A DNA stretch of 64,000 bases, from positions 186,001 through 250,000 of the forward strand of contig JAVBWI010000004.1 of the NCBI GenBank assembly GCA_036677445.1. The letters are read 5' to 3'. A program made the translations under genes and the position numbers. Position 1 is the first letter of the stretch. Every line of letters starts with the position of its first letter. This stretch comes from JAVBWI01 sp036677445 (lineage in GTDB: Bacteria > Bacillota > Clostridia > Christensenellales > CAG-138). Shown one piece after another: positions 53,747 through 63,699 of this stretch. The notes beneath the pieces were generated by a model, which saw nothing but the letters and a program-made list of their open reading frames with translations, ran no database searches and was not told the origin of the DNA.

Positions 53747-54898
53747 ATGATTCAATCCTTTGATTTTTTATTGCCCACCAAGATCAGGTATGGTGCGGGT
53801 ACCCTGCAGGTATTGGGTGAAGAACTCGGATTATTAAACGCAAAAAAGGTTATGGTTATCACCGACAGAGGGCTTGTAAGAACGGGAATGGTAGAAAAGC
53901 TTACCGGTCTCATTAAAAATAAAGATATTTCCTTCATACTATACGATGAGATTGAGGCAAACCCAAAAGATTATAATGTGGAGGCTTGCGCCCAAAAAGC
54001 CAGGGAGGAAGCAATCGACACGCTGGTGGCCTTCGGCGGAGGGAGCTCGATCGACGCCGCAAAGGCGGTGGCGGTTCTGGCTAAACAAGGAGGGAAGGTT
54101 AGAAGCTATCAGGGAAAAGGGGAAATAAAGGATGACTGCCTGCCTCTGTTGACGATACCCACAACAGCCGGTACAGGCAGCGAAGTTACCTTTTCTTCGG
54201 TGATAACGGACACAAAGGAAAAATTCAAATTTACGATAAAAAGCACGGCAATCGCGGCAAAAACAGCGATCATCGATCCGGAACTCACGCTGAGCGTTCC
54301 GCCTCTCATTACGGCAGCCACGGGCATCGATGCCCTGACACATGCGATCGAAGGCTATACGGCCAACTGTACCGAGCCCATAGCGGAAGCAGCGGGTTTG
54401 TATGCCGTAGAGTACATTGCAAAGAATATTGCGGAAGCAGTCAACAATGGCACAAATCTGGAAGCAAGGGACGGTATGATGATGGGAAGCCTTCTCGCCG
54501 GCATTTCATTCAGCCATGCCGATGTGGCCTCGGTGCATTGCATGGCGGAAGCGCTGGGCAGCATGTATGACGCGCCTCACGGCATGTGCAATGCGATATT
54601 GCTGCCATATGTCATGGAATACAACCTGCCTGATGCGGAATACAAATATGCCAGAATAGCAAGGGCCATGGGAATAGAGGAAAGGGATGACGTCAAGGCG
54701 GCAGTAAAAGGTATAGCATATATCAGGAAGCTCTCGAAGGAAATTGGGTTGCCCGGAATAAAGTTCTTGAACGTAAATCCTGACGACTTTGAAACCTTAG
54801 CGGATATGTCTGTGAAAAACGGTTCCAACGGAAGCAATCCGAAAGAAATAACCAAGGATGGATACCGTATGCTGTTCAGCAAGGCATACAACGATTAA
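53747..54898 (+). CDS. iron-containing alcohol dehydrogenase
   Basis: The 383-residue group III dehydrogenase has the NAD-binding GGGSSIDAAKAVAV (97-110) and metal ligands Asp195, His199 (GIDALTHAIEGY), His264 (VHCMAEALG) and His278 (APHGMCNA). The IPTTAGTGSEVT block is standard. It interconverts an alcohol and aldehyde or ketone with NAD(P); 1,3-propanediol-, lactaldehyde- or butanol-type substrates are possible. AAAAGGAG precedes the ATG by 10 nt. It stands alone and ends in a strong terminator. Confidence 0.94.
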   Translation: MIQSFDFLLPTKIRYGAGTLQVLGEELGLLNAKKVMVITDRGLVRTGMVEKLTGLIKNKDISFILYDEIEANPKDYNVEACAQKAREEAIDTLVAFGGGSSIDAAKAVAVLAKQGGKVRSYQGKGEIKDDCLPLLTIPTTAGTGSEVTFSSVITDTKEKFKFTIKSTAIAAKTAIIDPELTLSVPPLITAATGIDALTHAIEGYTANCTEPIAEAAGLYAVEYIAKNIAEAVNNGTNLEARDGMMMGSLLAGISFSHADVASVHCMAEALGSMYDAPHGMCNAILLPYVMEYNLPDAEYKYARIARAMGIEERDDVKAAVKGIAYIRKLSKEIGLPGIKFLNVNPDDFETLADMSVKNGSNGSNPKEITKDGYRMLFSKAYND

Positions 54899-54936
54899 TA
54901 TTTTACGTTCCAGTATGAGCTGTGCAATTGGCTTCT

Positions 54937-54970
54937 GCCCGCCGGCATGGATTTTGTCGGCGGGCTTTTT
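54937..54970 (+). terminator. Rho-independent terminator of the iron alcohol dehydrogenase gene
   Basis: GCCCGCCG (54937-54944) pairs with CGGCGGGC (54958-54965) and is followed by TTTTT on the plus strand. It lies 39 bp after the dehydrogenase stop. Confidence 0.85.
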
Positions 54971-54994
54971 GTGGGGCGAAATGTAAGCTGTATA

Positions 54995-55747
54995 TCAGCC
55001 GAAATACGCGCCGCCGTTCACATCCAGCATCAGGCCGGTTACAAAGGCCGCTTCATCCGATGCCAGGTAGCAGACCGCACCGGCGACCTCTTCTCGCTTT
55101 CCAAGACGGCCAAGGAGAATATTTTTAACCTGGTTGTCGATTCGTTCCTGCGTGTATCCTTCCAGCATCTCGGTCTGGGTAGTAGCCGGGCACACCGCGT
55201 TTACGGTGATCTGATACTTGGCCAGATGCCTGGCCATGCCCCGGGTAATGGCGATCACGCCGCCCTTTGCCGCTGCGTAGCTCATGGAGCCTTCAAAACC
55301 GCCGTTTCGCCCTGTAACGGAGGCGATATTGATAATGCGGCCGGCGCTGCTCTTTTTCAGATACGGCAGCGCATACTGGCATGCGAAAAACGTACCGGTC
55401 AGGTCTATATCCAGTACGCGGTTCCATTCCCCGTCCCGCTCCATTTCCTCGATGCCGGACGTTCCCAATATACCCGCGCTGTTCACGATGATGTCTATGC
55501 CGCCAAATGCTTCCGCGGACTTCTTCATGGCCGCCTCGATGCTGTCGTTGCTGCGCACGTCCATGATCACGCCCACGGCTTCGCAGCCGTTTTCCCGGAT
55601 TTCCCGGACTACGGCGTCAATCTTTTCCTTATTAATATCGGCGACGGCTACCTTCGCGCCCATTTCCGCCATCTTTTGAGCGGCGGTTCTGCCAATGCCC
55701 TGTGCCGCGCCCGTGATGACCGCCGCTTTTCCTTTTAAAGAAAACAT
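54995..55747 (-). CDS. short-chain dehydrogenase/reductase
   Basis: The 250-residue SDR has the cofactor motif TGAAQGIGR (12-20), Asp37 at the end of beta-2 (favouring NAD), the structural NSAG (89-92), and the catalytic Ser143, Tyr157 and Lys161 (SYAAAKGG). It ends with VTGLMLDVNGGAYFG. The substrate is probably a sugar, polyol or hydroxy acid, judging by its operon. It is the last gene of the operon that starts beyond the right edge and lies 19 bp after the transaldolase-like gene. Confidence 0.93.
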   Translation of the reverse strand: MFSLKGKAAVITGAAQGIGRTAAQKMAEMGAKVAVADINKEKIDAVVREIRENGCEAVGVIMDVRSNDSIEAAMKKSAEAFGGIDIIVNSAGILGTSGIEEMERDGEWNRVLDIDLTGTFFACQYALPYLKKSSAGRIINIASVTGRNGGFEGSMSYAAAKGGVIAITRGMARHLAKYQITVNAVCPATTQTEMLEGYTQERIDNQVKNILLGRLGKREEVAGAVCYLASDEAAFVTGLMLDVNGGAYFG

Positions 55748-55766
55748 TTATCCATCCTCAGCTTTC

Positions 55767-56807
55767 TTACAGCGCCTCGTAGTCGAAGGCCGCCAACGGA
55801 TTCCAGCCGCATTCGATGAACTGTGTGGTGGTTCTGTTGGTGGAGCCGAATGTGATAAACTCCTCCGGCTGCATACCGTCCGGCTCGTAGGCCTTGCGGA
55901 ATTCACTCATCTTCATCAGCCGGTCTATAATGGCGGAATCGACCGGCACGTCGATACGCTCCTCGAACACATCCACATTCTGCAGCAGGGCGGCAATCTT
56001 GGGCGCGATGGACATGATCATCTTTGCGCCCGCCAAATCCACAATGTGATTGGCGCCGCGGCAGCCCGCCGGCATCAGGAAGGCATCGTACCCGCGCTCA
56101 TTGAATATCCGGTATGCGCGCTTGATGCAGGCGGTACCTGCCTGAATGATGCATTCCTCCCCTACCTCCGGGCAGGAGTCATGCGACACATCCCTGAGGT
56201 AGTCGTCCAGCCGTCCAACCATCAGCACAGCGATGGCCAGGCCGGGCTTCACGCCGTTGCGCTCCGCACGGACTTTGCCCCTGGCCCGCGCCTCGCCAAC
56301 GGCCAATACCTGCGGCACGGTAAAGCTGACGGTAGCAGCCACGTTCATACCCAGCGCAGTACACTCCTCGTAAGCCTCGATGCCCGCGCGTGTGGCCGGC
56401 AGCTTCACCACGATGTTTGGCGCCCAGGATGATAATATCTTAGCCTGTTCGACCATATACGCGGCGTCGCCGGTTTTGTTGGGATTGGTCTGGGCGCATA
56501 CATATCCCTTGCCGACTATGTTTTGTTCAAAAATCGGCTTGTTTTGCTCTGCATAAAAGCCCGTTACACAGCGGACAAGCGTCTGAACCTTCTCATCGCC
56601 CTTCAATCCCCTGGGCAGGGCGGCAAGACGTTCCTTCCAGAAGCCGGTATCGCTGCGCAGCGTGGAGTTGATCAGAAACGGGTTGGTGGTCATACCCGCT
56701 GCGCCGTTGGAAAACCCCTCAAGCTGCTCTGCGCGAACGGCGGAATCGTGCCAATAGACCGACCGGGTCTGGCTGCTGAGCCACTTTAGATACTTGTTCT
56801 CGCTCAT
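55767..56807 (-). CDS. transaldolase family protein
   Basis: This 346-residue protein has Asp21 (VYWHDSA), the TTNP motif (40-43, GMTTNPFLINSTL), the Schiff-base Lys135 (NIVVKLPAT) and the late GCRGANHIVDLAGAK. These match class I transaldolases, but the protein is longer than TalC/FSA types and differs from TalB, so a specialised aldol reaction is likely. It lies 7 bp after a TIM-barrel isomerase and 19 bp before an SDR. No transketolase or pentose-phosphate gene is nearby, which argues against a housekeeping role. Confidence 0.87.
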   Translation of the reverse strand: MSENKYLKWLSSQTRSVYWHDSAVRAEQLEGFSNGAAGMTTNPFLINSTLRSDTGFWKERLAALPRGLKGDEKVQTLVRCVTGFYAEQNKPIFEQNIVGKGYVCAQTNPNKTGDAAYMVEQAKILSSWAPNIVVKLPATRAGIEAYEECTALGMNVAATVSFTVPQVLAVGEARARGKVRAERNGVKPGLAIAVLMVGRLDDYLRDVSHDSCPEVGEECIIQAGTACIKRAYRIFNERGYDAFLMPAGCRGANHIVDLAGAKMIMSIAPKIAALLQNVDVFEERIDVPVDSAIIDRLMKMSEFRKAYEPDGMQPEEFITFGSTNRTTTQFIECGWNPLAAFDYEAL

Positions 56808-56814
56808 AATATAT

Positions 56815-57663
56815 TTACTCCTTGAATTGTTTCCGTTCTATCATCGCTGCGCATTCCATGTTTCTCATGTATTCGAGCGACCTTACGGCGCACTCCCGCT
56901 GAGTGGGATAGGGTTGGCATTCCGCAGTGATATACCCTTGATACCCCACATCCAGCAACGCATGATAATAAGCCTTAAAATCGATGGACCCCGCGCCGGG
57001 ATATCCGCGGTTGGAATCCGAGAAATGCACATACCCGAGCACATCCCCATATTGCCTGACTACGTCGGCGGGATTCTTATCCTCGATATGCATGGAATGC
57101 GTATCGATATGCAGCTTCACATGGGGAAGCGCCAGCTTTCGGACATAGTCACCCACCTCTGTGACGGTGCACAGGTAATTGGAAGTGTATTGATGAATGT
57201 TTTCCACCAAAAGCTCGCCGCCAACCTGCGCCGCATAGGCGTCCAGTTGCCTTAGGCCGTCGGCAAGACGGCCCAGGTATTCCTCCAGATAAGAGGAATT
57301 CGGTATGTTCCCGCGCATGGTGCCTACCACTACCGGGCAGCCCAGTGCCGCACCCAAATCCAGATGCTCCTTCAGCCTGTCCACACCGGCCTGCCTGACT
57401 GCCAGATCGTCGGAAGTCACACAAAGCTTGTTGAAAATATACTCCAGCCCTGTACATATACCGCAAAATTTGAGTCCGTTGTCCGCGGCAGCAGACGCAA
57501 GTTCCGCTGCATCCTTGTCCTTGGGGTCGTGGATGTAGAGCTCCATTGCGTCATACCCAACCTTGCGGGAGGCCTCCGCCACTTCCCGAATGTTACCTCG
57601 GAAAATGGCGGGCACCCGCAACGGCAACTGCTCAAGTGCACACTGAATACCGTATTTAAACAT
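56815..57663 (-). CDS. sugar phosphate isomerase/epimerase-type TIM-barrel protein
   Basis: The 282-residue AP-endonuclease-2-fold protein shows likely metal ligands Glu in LLVENIHQ, Asp and His in LHIDTHSMH, His in YVHFSDSNRG and Glu in ITAECQPYP. That set is typical of xylose-isomerase-like epimerases, hydroxypyruvate isomerases and inosose dehydratases. The exact reaction is unknown. AAGGAG precedes the ATG at 57663; the frame upstream overlaps the LivF gene gap. It lies 68 bp after LivF, 7 bp before the transaldolase-like gene. Confidence 0.88.
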   Translation of the reverse strand: MFKYGIQCALEQLPLRVPAIFRGNIREVAEASRKVGYDAMELYIHDPKDKDAAELASAAADNGLKFCGICTGLEYIFNKLCVTSDDLAVRQAGVDRLKEHLDLGAALGCPVVVGTMRGNIPNSSYLEEYLGRLADGLRQLDAYAAQVGGELLVENIHQYTSNYLCTVTEVGDYVRKLALPHVKLHIDTHSMHIEDKNPADVVRQYGDVLGYVHFSDSNRGYPGAGSIDFKAYYHALLDVGYQGYITAECQPYPTQRECAVRSLEYMRNMECAAMIERKQFKE

Positions 57664-57731
57664 ATTCTCCTTCCTTATGCCCGGATAGAAAGATTCGCCC
57701 GTTCCGTAAGAACTGCTGTGCCCGGCCGCCA

Positions 57732-58450
<719 letters not shown>

Positions 58451-58451
<1 letters not shown>

Positions 58452-59206
58452 TATTCGTCACCTCCCAGATAGGCCGCGATTACCTCGGGATTCTTCTGTA
58501 TCTCCTCGGGTACGCCCTCGGCAAGAAGCATACCGTTGCAGAGCACGTAGATATAGTCGCTCACATTCATAATGAGCTTCATGTCGTGCTCCACCACCAG
58601 TATCGTCACGCCCATGTCGAGAATCTTCTTGAGCAGAATATCCAGCTCGGCCTTCTCGGCGGTATTCATGCCGGCGGCGGGTTCGTCCAAAAGAATCACC
58701 TTGGGCTCGCTGGCCAGACCGCGGACGATCTCCAGCAGCCGCTGTTTTCCGTAGGACAGGCTGGAAGCGCGCGCGAAGGCATATTCGTCCAGGCCAACAA
58801 ACTGCAGCAGCTCATGGGCCTTCTTATGGATTTGCGCCTCTTCCTCTCTCTTCTTCTTGGTATGGAGCAAAGAATCCCAGAAGCCGGATTTCAGGTGGGA
58901 GTTCATGCCCACCAATACGTTTTCCAGCACGTTCATCTTCCAGAACAGATTGATAACCTGATAGGTGCGCGCGATACCGGCTTCGTTGATCTGGAAACCG
59001 CGCTTGCCCTCCAAGTGCTCTCCATCTAGAAGCACCTCGCCGCTGGTAAGCGTATAAACGCCGCTGATGCAGTTGAACAGGGTCGTTTTACCCGCGCCAT
59101 TGGGACCGATCAATGCGGTGATCTTGTTGGGCTGCACCCGAATGCTTACTTCATTTACAGCGGTCAGTCCACCAAACCTGATGGTGACTTTATTGGTCTC
59201 CAACAT
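58451..59206 (-). CDS. livG: branched-chain-amino-acid-type ABC transporter ATP-binding protein (LivG-like)
   Basis: The 251-residue ATPase has Walker A GPNGAGKTTLFN, the LivG-type LSYGKQRLLEIVRGLA signature, Walker B VILLDEPAAGMN, and VVEHDMKLIMNVSDYIYVLC, diagnostic for the LivG branch. It overlaps the LivM stop by one base (TAATG) and partners LivF. Confidence 0.93.
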
Positions 59207-60228
59207 TATACATCACCATCCTTTTGCGCGTCTGATTGGGCCTGCGCGGCCTTTTTCAGTTCTCTTGCAGCTTTCTTTCTCTGCAAGCTGACGATTACAT
59301 CCTTAATTCCGCCATAGAGGCCGCCGGGCAGCGCCACAATAACGACCAGCAGCAGGATGCCGTAGAACAGCATCTGGTACTCCTGCAGGGGGCGAATAGC
59401 CTCGAGAAGGACTTCAATACTCACAACGCCCATGACTGTACCCACGATGGATGCGGTGCCGCCGAAGAGCAACATGGTGAGAAATAATACCGACTGCTTC
59501 TGCATAGAGGTTTCAGGGCTGATGTATTTGATCATATGTACATACAGGGCGCCCGCAAGGCCGGTAAGGAATGCGCTGACCGCAAATGCGATGATTTTGT
59601 TCTTACGGACATTGATGCCCATGCCGTCCGCAGCATGCGTGTTCTCACGTATGGCGATGAAGGAACGGCCGATACGGGAGTTAATCAGAGAAGTCTTGCC
59701 CATGAGCACCAACACTACAATAGCCAACAGGAAGAAGTACCACTTCATATAGTCGTCGCCCAGAAAATTGATGCCCACCACATTGATGCCCTTGAAATCA
59801 CGGGTGAAACCGCCAGGCGAGCAGTACAGAAAGTAGTAGGTAATTTCTCCAAAGGCTACCGTAGCCAGGGATAGAAAGTGGAATTTCAGCTTGGAAGCGG
59901 GATATGCCAGCAGCGCGCCTATCAGCGCGGCGAGAATTGCGCCCGCAGGAATGGTAAGGTACAACGGCAGGTTAAAATACATGTTGAGCAACCCGGATGT
60001 GTATGCGCCAAGCGTATAGAACGCCGCATGACCCAGGGAAATCTGCCCGCTGTATCCAAACAGGATATCCAGACCCGAAACCGCCAATATGTAGATGAGC
60101 ATAATGCACATAATCAGCAGCGGATACTGGTTGCCGGCAACCAACCTTACCACAAACGGCAGCACGCATAGTCCGGCAGCCAATCCACCAAGAAGCGGTA
60201 CCTTTTTCTTGCTTTTTAAGAGATTCAA
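59206..60228 (-). CDS. livM: branched-chain-amino-acid-type ABC transporter permease (LivM-like)
   Basis: The 340-residue permease has eight or more hydrophobic segments and the LivM blocks FGYSGQISLGHAAFYTLGAY, RIGRSFIAIRENTHAADGMG and GGTASIVGTVMGV. The start is TTG at 60228, with GGAGG 7 nt upstream (GGAGGAATTGATTTG). The C-terminal tail is unusually lysine- and alanine-rich (about 25 residues). It lies 28 bp after LivH. Confidence 0.93.
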   Translation of the reverse strand: MNLLKSKKKVPLLGGLAAGLCVLPFVVRLVAGNQYPLLIMCIMLIYILAVSGLDILFGYSGQISLGHAAFYTLGAYTSGLLNMYFNLPLYLTIPAGAILAALIGALLAYPASKLKFHFLSLATVAFGEITYYFLYCSPGGFTRDFKGINVVGINFLGDDYMKWYFFLLAIVVLVLMGKTSLINSRIGRSFIAIRENTHAADGMGINVRKNKIIAFAVSAFLTGLAGALYVHMIKYISPETSMQKQSVLFLTMLLFGGTASIVGTVMGVVSIEVLLEAIRPLQEYQMLFYGILLLVVIVALPGGLYGGIKDVIVSLQRKKAARELKKAAQAQSDAQKDGDV

Positions 60229-60256
60229 ATCAATTCCTCCATTCTACCCCAGCCGG

Positions 60257-61132
60257 TTATACATCCTGAATGGCTTTTTCGTTGAAGATACCGGTGGGCT
60301 TGATGAACAGGAACAGAATCAATATCGCGTATGCGATGAGGTTCTTGTATGTACCCGTCCAGTAACCTGCCACAAAGGTTTCAACCAACCCCAAGATCAC
60401 GCCGCCGATCATAGCGCCATACATATTGCCGTATCCGCCTACAACAGCGCCCGCAAAGCCTTTACGGCCGACCACGGAGCCCATGGTGGTATATACGCCA
60501 TACATCGGCCCAAGAAGCATTCCGCCTATAGAGGCGATGGCAGCCGCTAGGCCCCATGTGACACCGGTGCTCATAGACGTGTTGATGCCGCAGGATTCAG
60601 CCGCCAGCGGATCCATCGCGGCGCTTCGCATTGCGGTACCAAACTTTGTCTTTGTCATGAACAAATGCAGAAGGAACATGAGCAGCAGGGAAATAAACAA
60701 ACAAGCATAAGCTTCGGCTTGAGCAGTTACACCGAATATGGTAAATGTAGATTTACTAAACACCTGTGGGAAGCGCAGAGTGGTGGTGCCGAAAAATGCC
60801 TGCGTGGAGTTCTGGATGATGTACGAAATAGCAATCGTAGCCAGAACTATATAAATAGGTATTACACTCTTGTTCAGCAGTGCACGGATAACGCCTTTTT
60901 CCAGCAACACGCCCACCAGGAAGGCGCACGCGAATGTGAGTAAGAATGATACGAAGAAAGGCAGCCCCAGAATACTATAAAAAGTTAAGCCAAGATAGGC
61001 TCCCAGAGTGATCATATCGCCCTGTGCAAAGCTCATCAGGCCAGAGGCCCTGTAGATCAGGCTGTAGCCCAACGCGATCAGGCCATAAATACCCCCGATA
61101 ATCAGGCCGTTGATAAGCAGAATTTTAAACAA
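60257..61132 (-). CDS. livH: branched-chain-amino-acid-type ABC transporter permease (LivH-like)
   Basis: The roughly 291-residue permease starts FKILLINGLIIGGIYGLIAL and carries GYSLIYRASGLMSFAQGD and GGYGNMYGAMIGGVILG, typical LivH blocks. I place the start at the TTG at 61132 because AAGGAGG lies 8 nt upstream; the frame opens seven codons earlier at another TTG, which would put the ribosome site inside the gene. It forms the channel with LivM. Confidence 0.92.
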   Translation of the reverse strand: MFKILLINGLIIGGIYGLIALGYSLIYRASGLMSFAQGDMITLGAYLGLTFYSILGLPFFVSFLLTFACAFLVGVLLEKGVIRALLNKSVIPIYIVLATIAISYIIQNSTQAFFGTTTLRFPQVFSKSTFTIFGVTAQAEAYACLFISLLLMFLLHLFMTKTKFGTAMRSAAMDPLAAESCGINTSMSTGVTWGLAAAIASIGGMLLGPMYGVYTTMGSVVGRKGFAGAVVGGYGNMYGAMIGGVILGLVETFVAGYWTGTYKNLIAYAILILFLFIKPTGIFNEKAIQDV

Positions 61133-61177
61133 CTGTACTCCCTCCTTATTCAATACCGGCTATGCAGCCGATAAAGC

Positions 61178-61212
61178 AAAAGCGGGCGAAGCACCGCGTG
61201 TTTCGCCCGCTT
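61178..61212 (-). terminator. hairpin after the binding-protein gene, probable attenuator
   Basis: AAGCGGGCGAA (61180-61190) pairs with TTCGCCCGCTT (61202-61212). On the minus strand the stem ends in TTTTGCTTT. It lies 65 bp after the binding-protein stop and before LivH, so it probably trims expression of the downstream genes relative to the binding protein. Confidence 0.68.
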
Positions 61213-61276
61213 CAGAGTGGTCATTCGGATTCGAAACTCCTAAAAGGGTCCGTATTCCGTTTTTCCGCTCCTGCGA

Positions 61277-62548
61277 TTAGCGGTCGCGACCGGTAGCCTG
61301 CTTGTAAGCGTCATAGCCGCCAGCGGCAACCCACTCATCCAACAGGATATTCTGGCCGTCTACCAGCACGAAGGAGTTGAACGCGCTGTAGCCTTCGCGG
61401 TCGCCCTTAGTGTAATCCAGCGTGCCGCCCAAGCCGTCGATCTTGACCTTGTGGGTGGCTTCACGCAGGGACTGGCTGTCGTTCTTGCCGGCTATCTTGC
61501 TGGCTTCCCACATGGCCATCATGGTATCCCAGCCACGGTACGCTGACTCGTGAGTCGGGCACTTGCCATAGGCCGCATTGTACTTCTCGAGCATGCTCTT
61601 CATGTAAGGGATCGTGCACTCGTCAACGCTGTTGTAGGGAACATAGGGGTACACGAAAGCGATGTAGTTGGAGTTCTCTTTACCCGCAACCTCCTGGTAG
61701 GCGGTGGAGAAGCACTCCTTGCAAGCCAGCATGCCGTTGTAGCCCATGTTGCGCAGCTGTTTTACGAAGGGGCCGAAGGTGTCGCCGATCAGGGACATGA
61801 AGATGGTGTCGGGATCGGTGGCGAGGATCTGTGTGATCTGGCCGCTGAAGTCGGTGTCGGCGGTATCGCACTCCTGCCGGGTGGTTACGGTAAGGCCCTT
61901 TGCCGCGCAGGCTTCCTGGAAGGCGGTCGCGGTAGATTTGCCGGTGTCGTCGGTGCCGCTTATGATAGCGACACTGTCATACCCCAGATCCATGATCATG
62001 TCCACATCCAGAGGAGCGATACGGTTGTTGTTAGCGCTTGCACGGAAGGTCCAGATCATGCTTTCGTCCTGCATCCAGGTGGCGGATGTGCCCAGACCGA
62101 AGTTGTAGATTTCAGCCTCGTTGATGTACGAGATGCACGCGGAAACTTCGTTGGAGTTAACGGAACCGATGATGGCGTCCGCACTCTTGTTCTCGATCAC
62201 CTTCTGGACGATCTTCACAGCTTCTTCGGTGCTGCCGGTGGTATCAAAATGATCCACTACAACGGTTGCGCCGTTGAATCCACCGTTCTCGTTGATGTAC
62301 TTAACGGCCAGGTCAATGCCATTTTTGGCGTTGTTACCGGCTTCCGCATTGTTGCCGGACAGCTGGAGGTACGTGCTGATGCGGAAGGTCTCGCCGTCCG
62401 TAGCGGCGGGAGCCTCGGCCGCGGGGGCTTCGGCTGCCGGAGCCTCGGCCGCAGGTGCAGTGTTGGCAGGGGCTTCAGCGGGAGCGGCGCAGGCCGCAAC
62501 GCCGAGCATCATCATCAGGGCAAGTAGGATCGCTAAGGTCTTCTTCAT
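61277..62548 (-). CDS. livJ: Liv-type (family 6-like) solute-binding lipoprotein
   Basis: The 423-residue lipoprotein has signal MKKTLAILLALMMMLG, lipobox VAAC (Cys20), and a spacer with AEAPA repeated (about 22-46). The type I binding-protein body includes NAEAGNNAKNGIDLAVKYIN, IIGSVNSNEVSACISYINEA and YNSVDECTIPYMKSMLEKYN. The usual ligand-binding segments of leucine-binding proteins are only loosely kept, fitting a non-leucine ligand. AAAGGGG precedes the ATG. It lies upstream of livH with an attenuating hairpin between. Confidence 0.92.
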   Translation of the reverse strand: MKKTLAILLALMMMLGVAACAAPAEAPANTAPAAEAPAAEAPAAEAPAATDGETFRISTYLQLSGNNAEAGNNAKNGIDLAVKYINENGGFNGATVVVDHFDTTGSTEEAVKIVQKVIENKSADAIIGSVNSNEVSACISYINEAEIYNFGLGTSATWMQDESMIWTFRASANNNRIAPLDVDMIMDLGYDSVAIISGTDDTGKSTATAFQEACAAKGLTVTTRQECDTADTDFSGQITQILATDPDTIFMSLIGDTFGPFVKQLRNMGYNGMLACKECFSTAYQEVAGKENSNYIAFVYPYVPYNSVDECTIPYMKSMLEKYNAAYGKCPTHESAYRGWDTMMAMWEASKIAGKNDSQSLREATHKVKIDGLGGTLDYTKGDREGYSAFNSFVLVDGQNILLDEWVAAGGYDAYKQATGRDR

Positions 62549-62623
62549 AATTGGTTCCCCTTTCTTCTTGTTTTTTTTAACAAGCCTTGCTCGTATGATC
62601 TCGTGTATAATACTGGTCTGTCT

Positions 62624-63655
62624 TTATGGATTGGTCAGTACGATTTTAACCGCCCTTCCATCCCGGTTGTGTTTTAACAGTTCAAAGGCTTCCACCCCTT
62701 CACACATACCCATATGGTGCGTGATCATTGGCTCGACATTGACGGCCTTTTCCGCCAGAAGCCTGACGCATTCTATAAAATCCTCACTGGAATAGATGTA
62801 GTTGCCTTTGATGGTCAGCTCCTTCGTGACCACCTGCTGCATATTGATAGAAATCATCTTGGCCGCATTGCCAATCCAAACGGCACAGCCGGCAAGCTTC
62901 AGCGCATCAAGGGAGGCCTGTGCGGTAGGGCTGATGCCCACAGCCTCAACGGAAAAATCGCACATTGCCCCGTCTGTAAGCTCTGCGATCTTTTGTTCAA
63001 AATTGCAGCTCGTGGGGTTGACAACAGCGTCCGCGCCCATGCGCGTAGCCAGCTCCAACCGGAAATCGGCGGCGTCGCTGACGATCACGCGCTTCGCGCC
63101 GCGGTATTTGAGCCACAAAAGCGCCATCAGCCCGATGGGGCCGGCCCCCACGACCAGAATGTTCTGTGCTTGCGCGATCTGCTCGCCGCTGATCTTGAAT
63201 ACGCCGTTGTAGGCCACCGCCGCAGGCTCGGCCAGGGATGCGATATCCGCGCCTACGCCTTCATAGGGGATCAGGTACTGTTCCCTGACGCACACGTATT
63301 CCGTCATAGCCCCGTCGTAATCCATTACGCCCAGAAAGTCGGCGTTGGGGCACAGGTTTACCTTCCCCGCTTTGCAGGTCTCGCACTTCCCGCAAAAAAA
63401 CTTCGGAAAAATCGATACTTTGCAGCCGATTGGATAGGCGCCCCCGACGGGAGCCTGCGCCACGGTTCCGGCGCATTCATGCCCCATAATCATAGGCGCT
63501 ACCCGCCGCCCTGTTTTGCCCAAATAGCCTTCCACATCCGATCCGCAAACACCGCAGGCTTCGATCTTGATCAGGTATTCGTCCGCTTTGGGCACCGGAA
63601 CCGGAATATCACGTATTTCCATGTGGTTGTCGCCAACGTAATATACCGCTTTCAT
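62624..63655 (-). CDS. zinc-dependent medium-chain polyol dehydrogenase
   Basis: The 343-residue enzyme has catalytic ligands Cys37 (ACGVCGSD), His59 and Glu60 (GHE), the four structural-zinc cysteines at 88, 91, 94 and 102 (CGKCETCKAGKVNLC), and the NAD motif GAGPIG. This is the sorbitol / galactitol-1-phosphate / threonine dehydrogenase branch. It follows the reductase gene by 44 bp and precedes the binding protein by 75 bp. It probably oxidises or reduces a polyol in the pathway encoded here. Confidence 0.93.
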   Translation of the reverse strand: MKAVYYVGDNHMEIRDIPVPVPKADEYLIKIEACGVCGSDVEGYLGKTGRRVAPMIMGHECAGTVAQAPVGGAYPIGCKVSIFPKFFCGKCETCKAGKVNLCPNADFLGVMDYDGAMTEYVCVREQYLIPYEGVGADIASLAEPAAVAYNGVFKISGEQIAQAQNILVVGAGPIGLMALLWLKYRGAKRVIVSDAADFRLELATRMGADAVVNPTSCNFEQKIAELTDGAMCDFSVEAVGISPTAQASLDALKLAGCAVWIGNAAKMISINMQQVVTKELTIKGNYIYSSEDFIECVRLLAEKAVNVEPMITHHMGMCEGVEAFELLKHNRDGRAVKIVLTNP

Positions 63656-63699
63656 CGTTCTTCCCCCGATCTGTTAAGTCTTTTTAAGCAGCCGCCGTG

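Noticed and set aside
61550..62527. 325-residue plus-strand open frame
   Set aside because: Antisense to the Liv-type binding protein; Gly/Val/Arg-rich repeats mirror the Ala/Pro repeats of the real gene.
61277..62548. Leucine/isoleucine/valine transport as the role of the Liv genes
   Set aside because: Family name alone would say so, but the operon is otherwise made of carbohydrate enzymes, so I did not adopt the amino-acid assignment.
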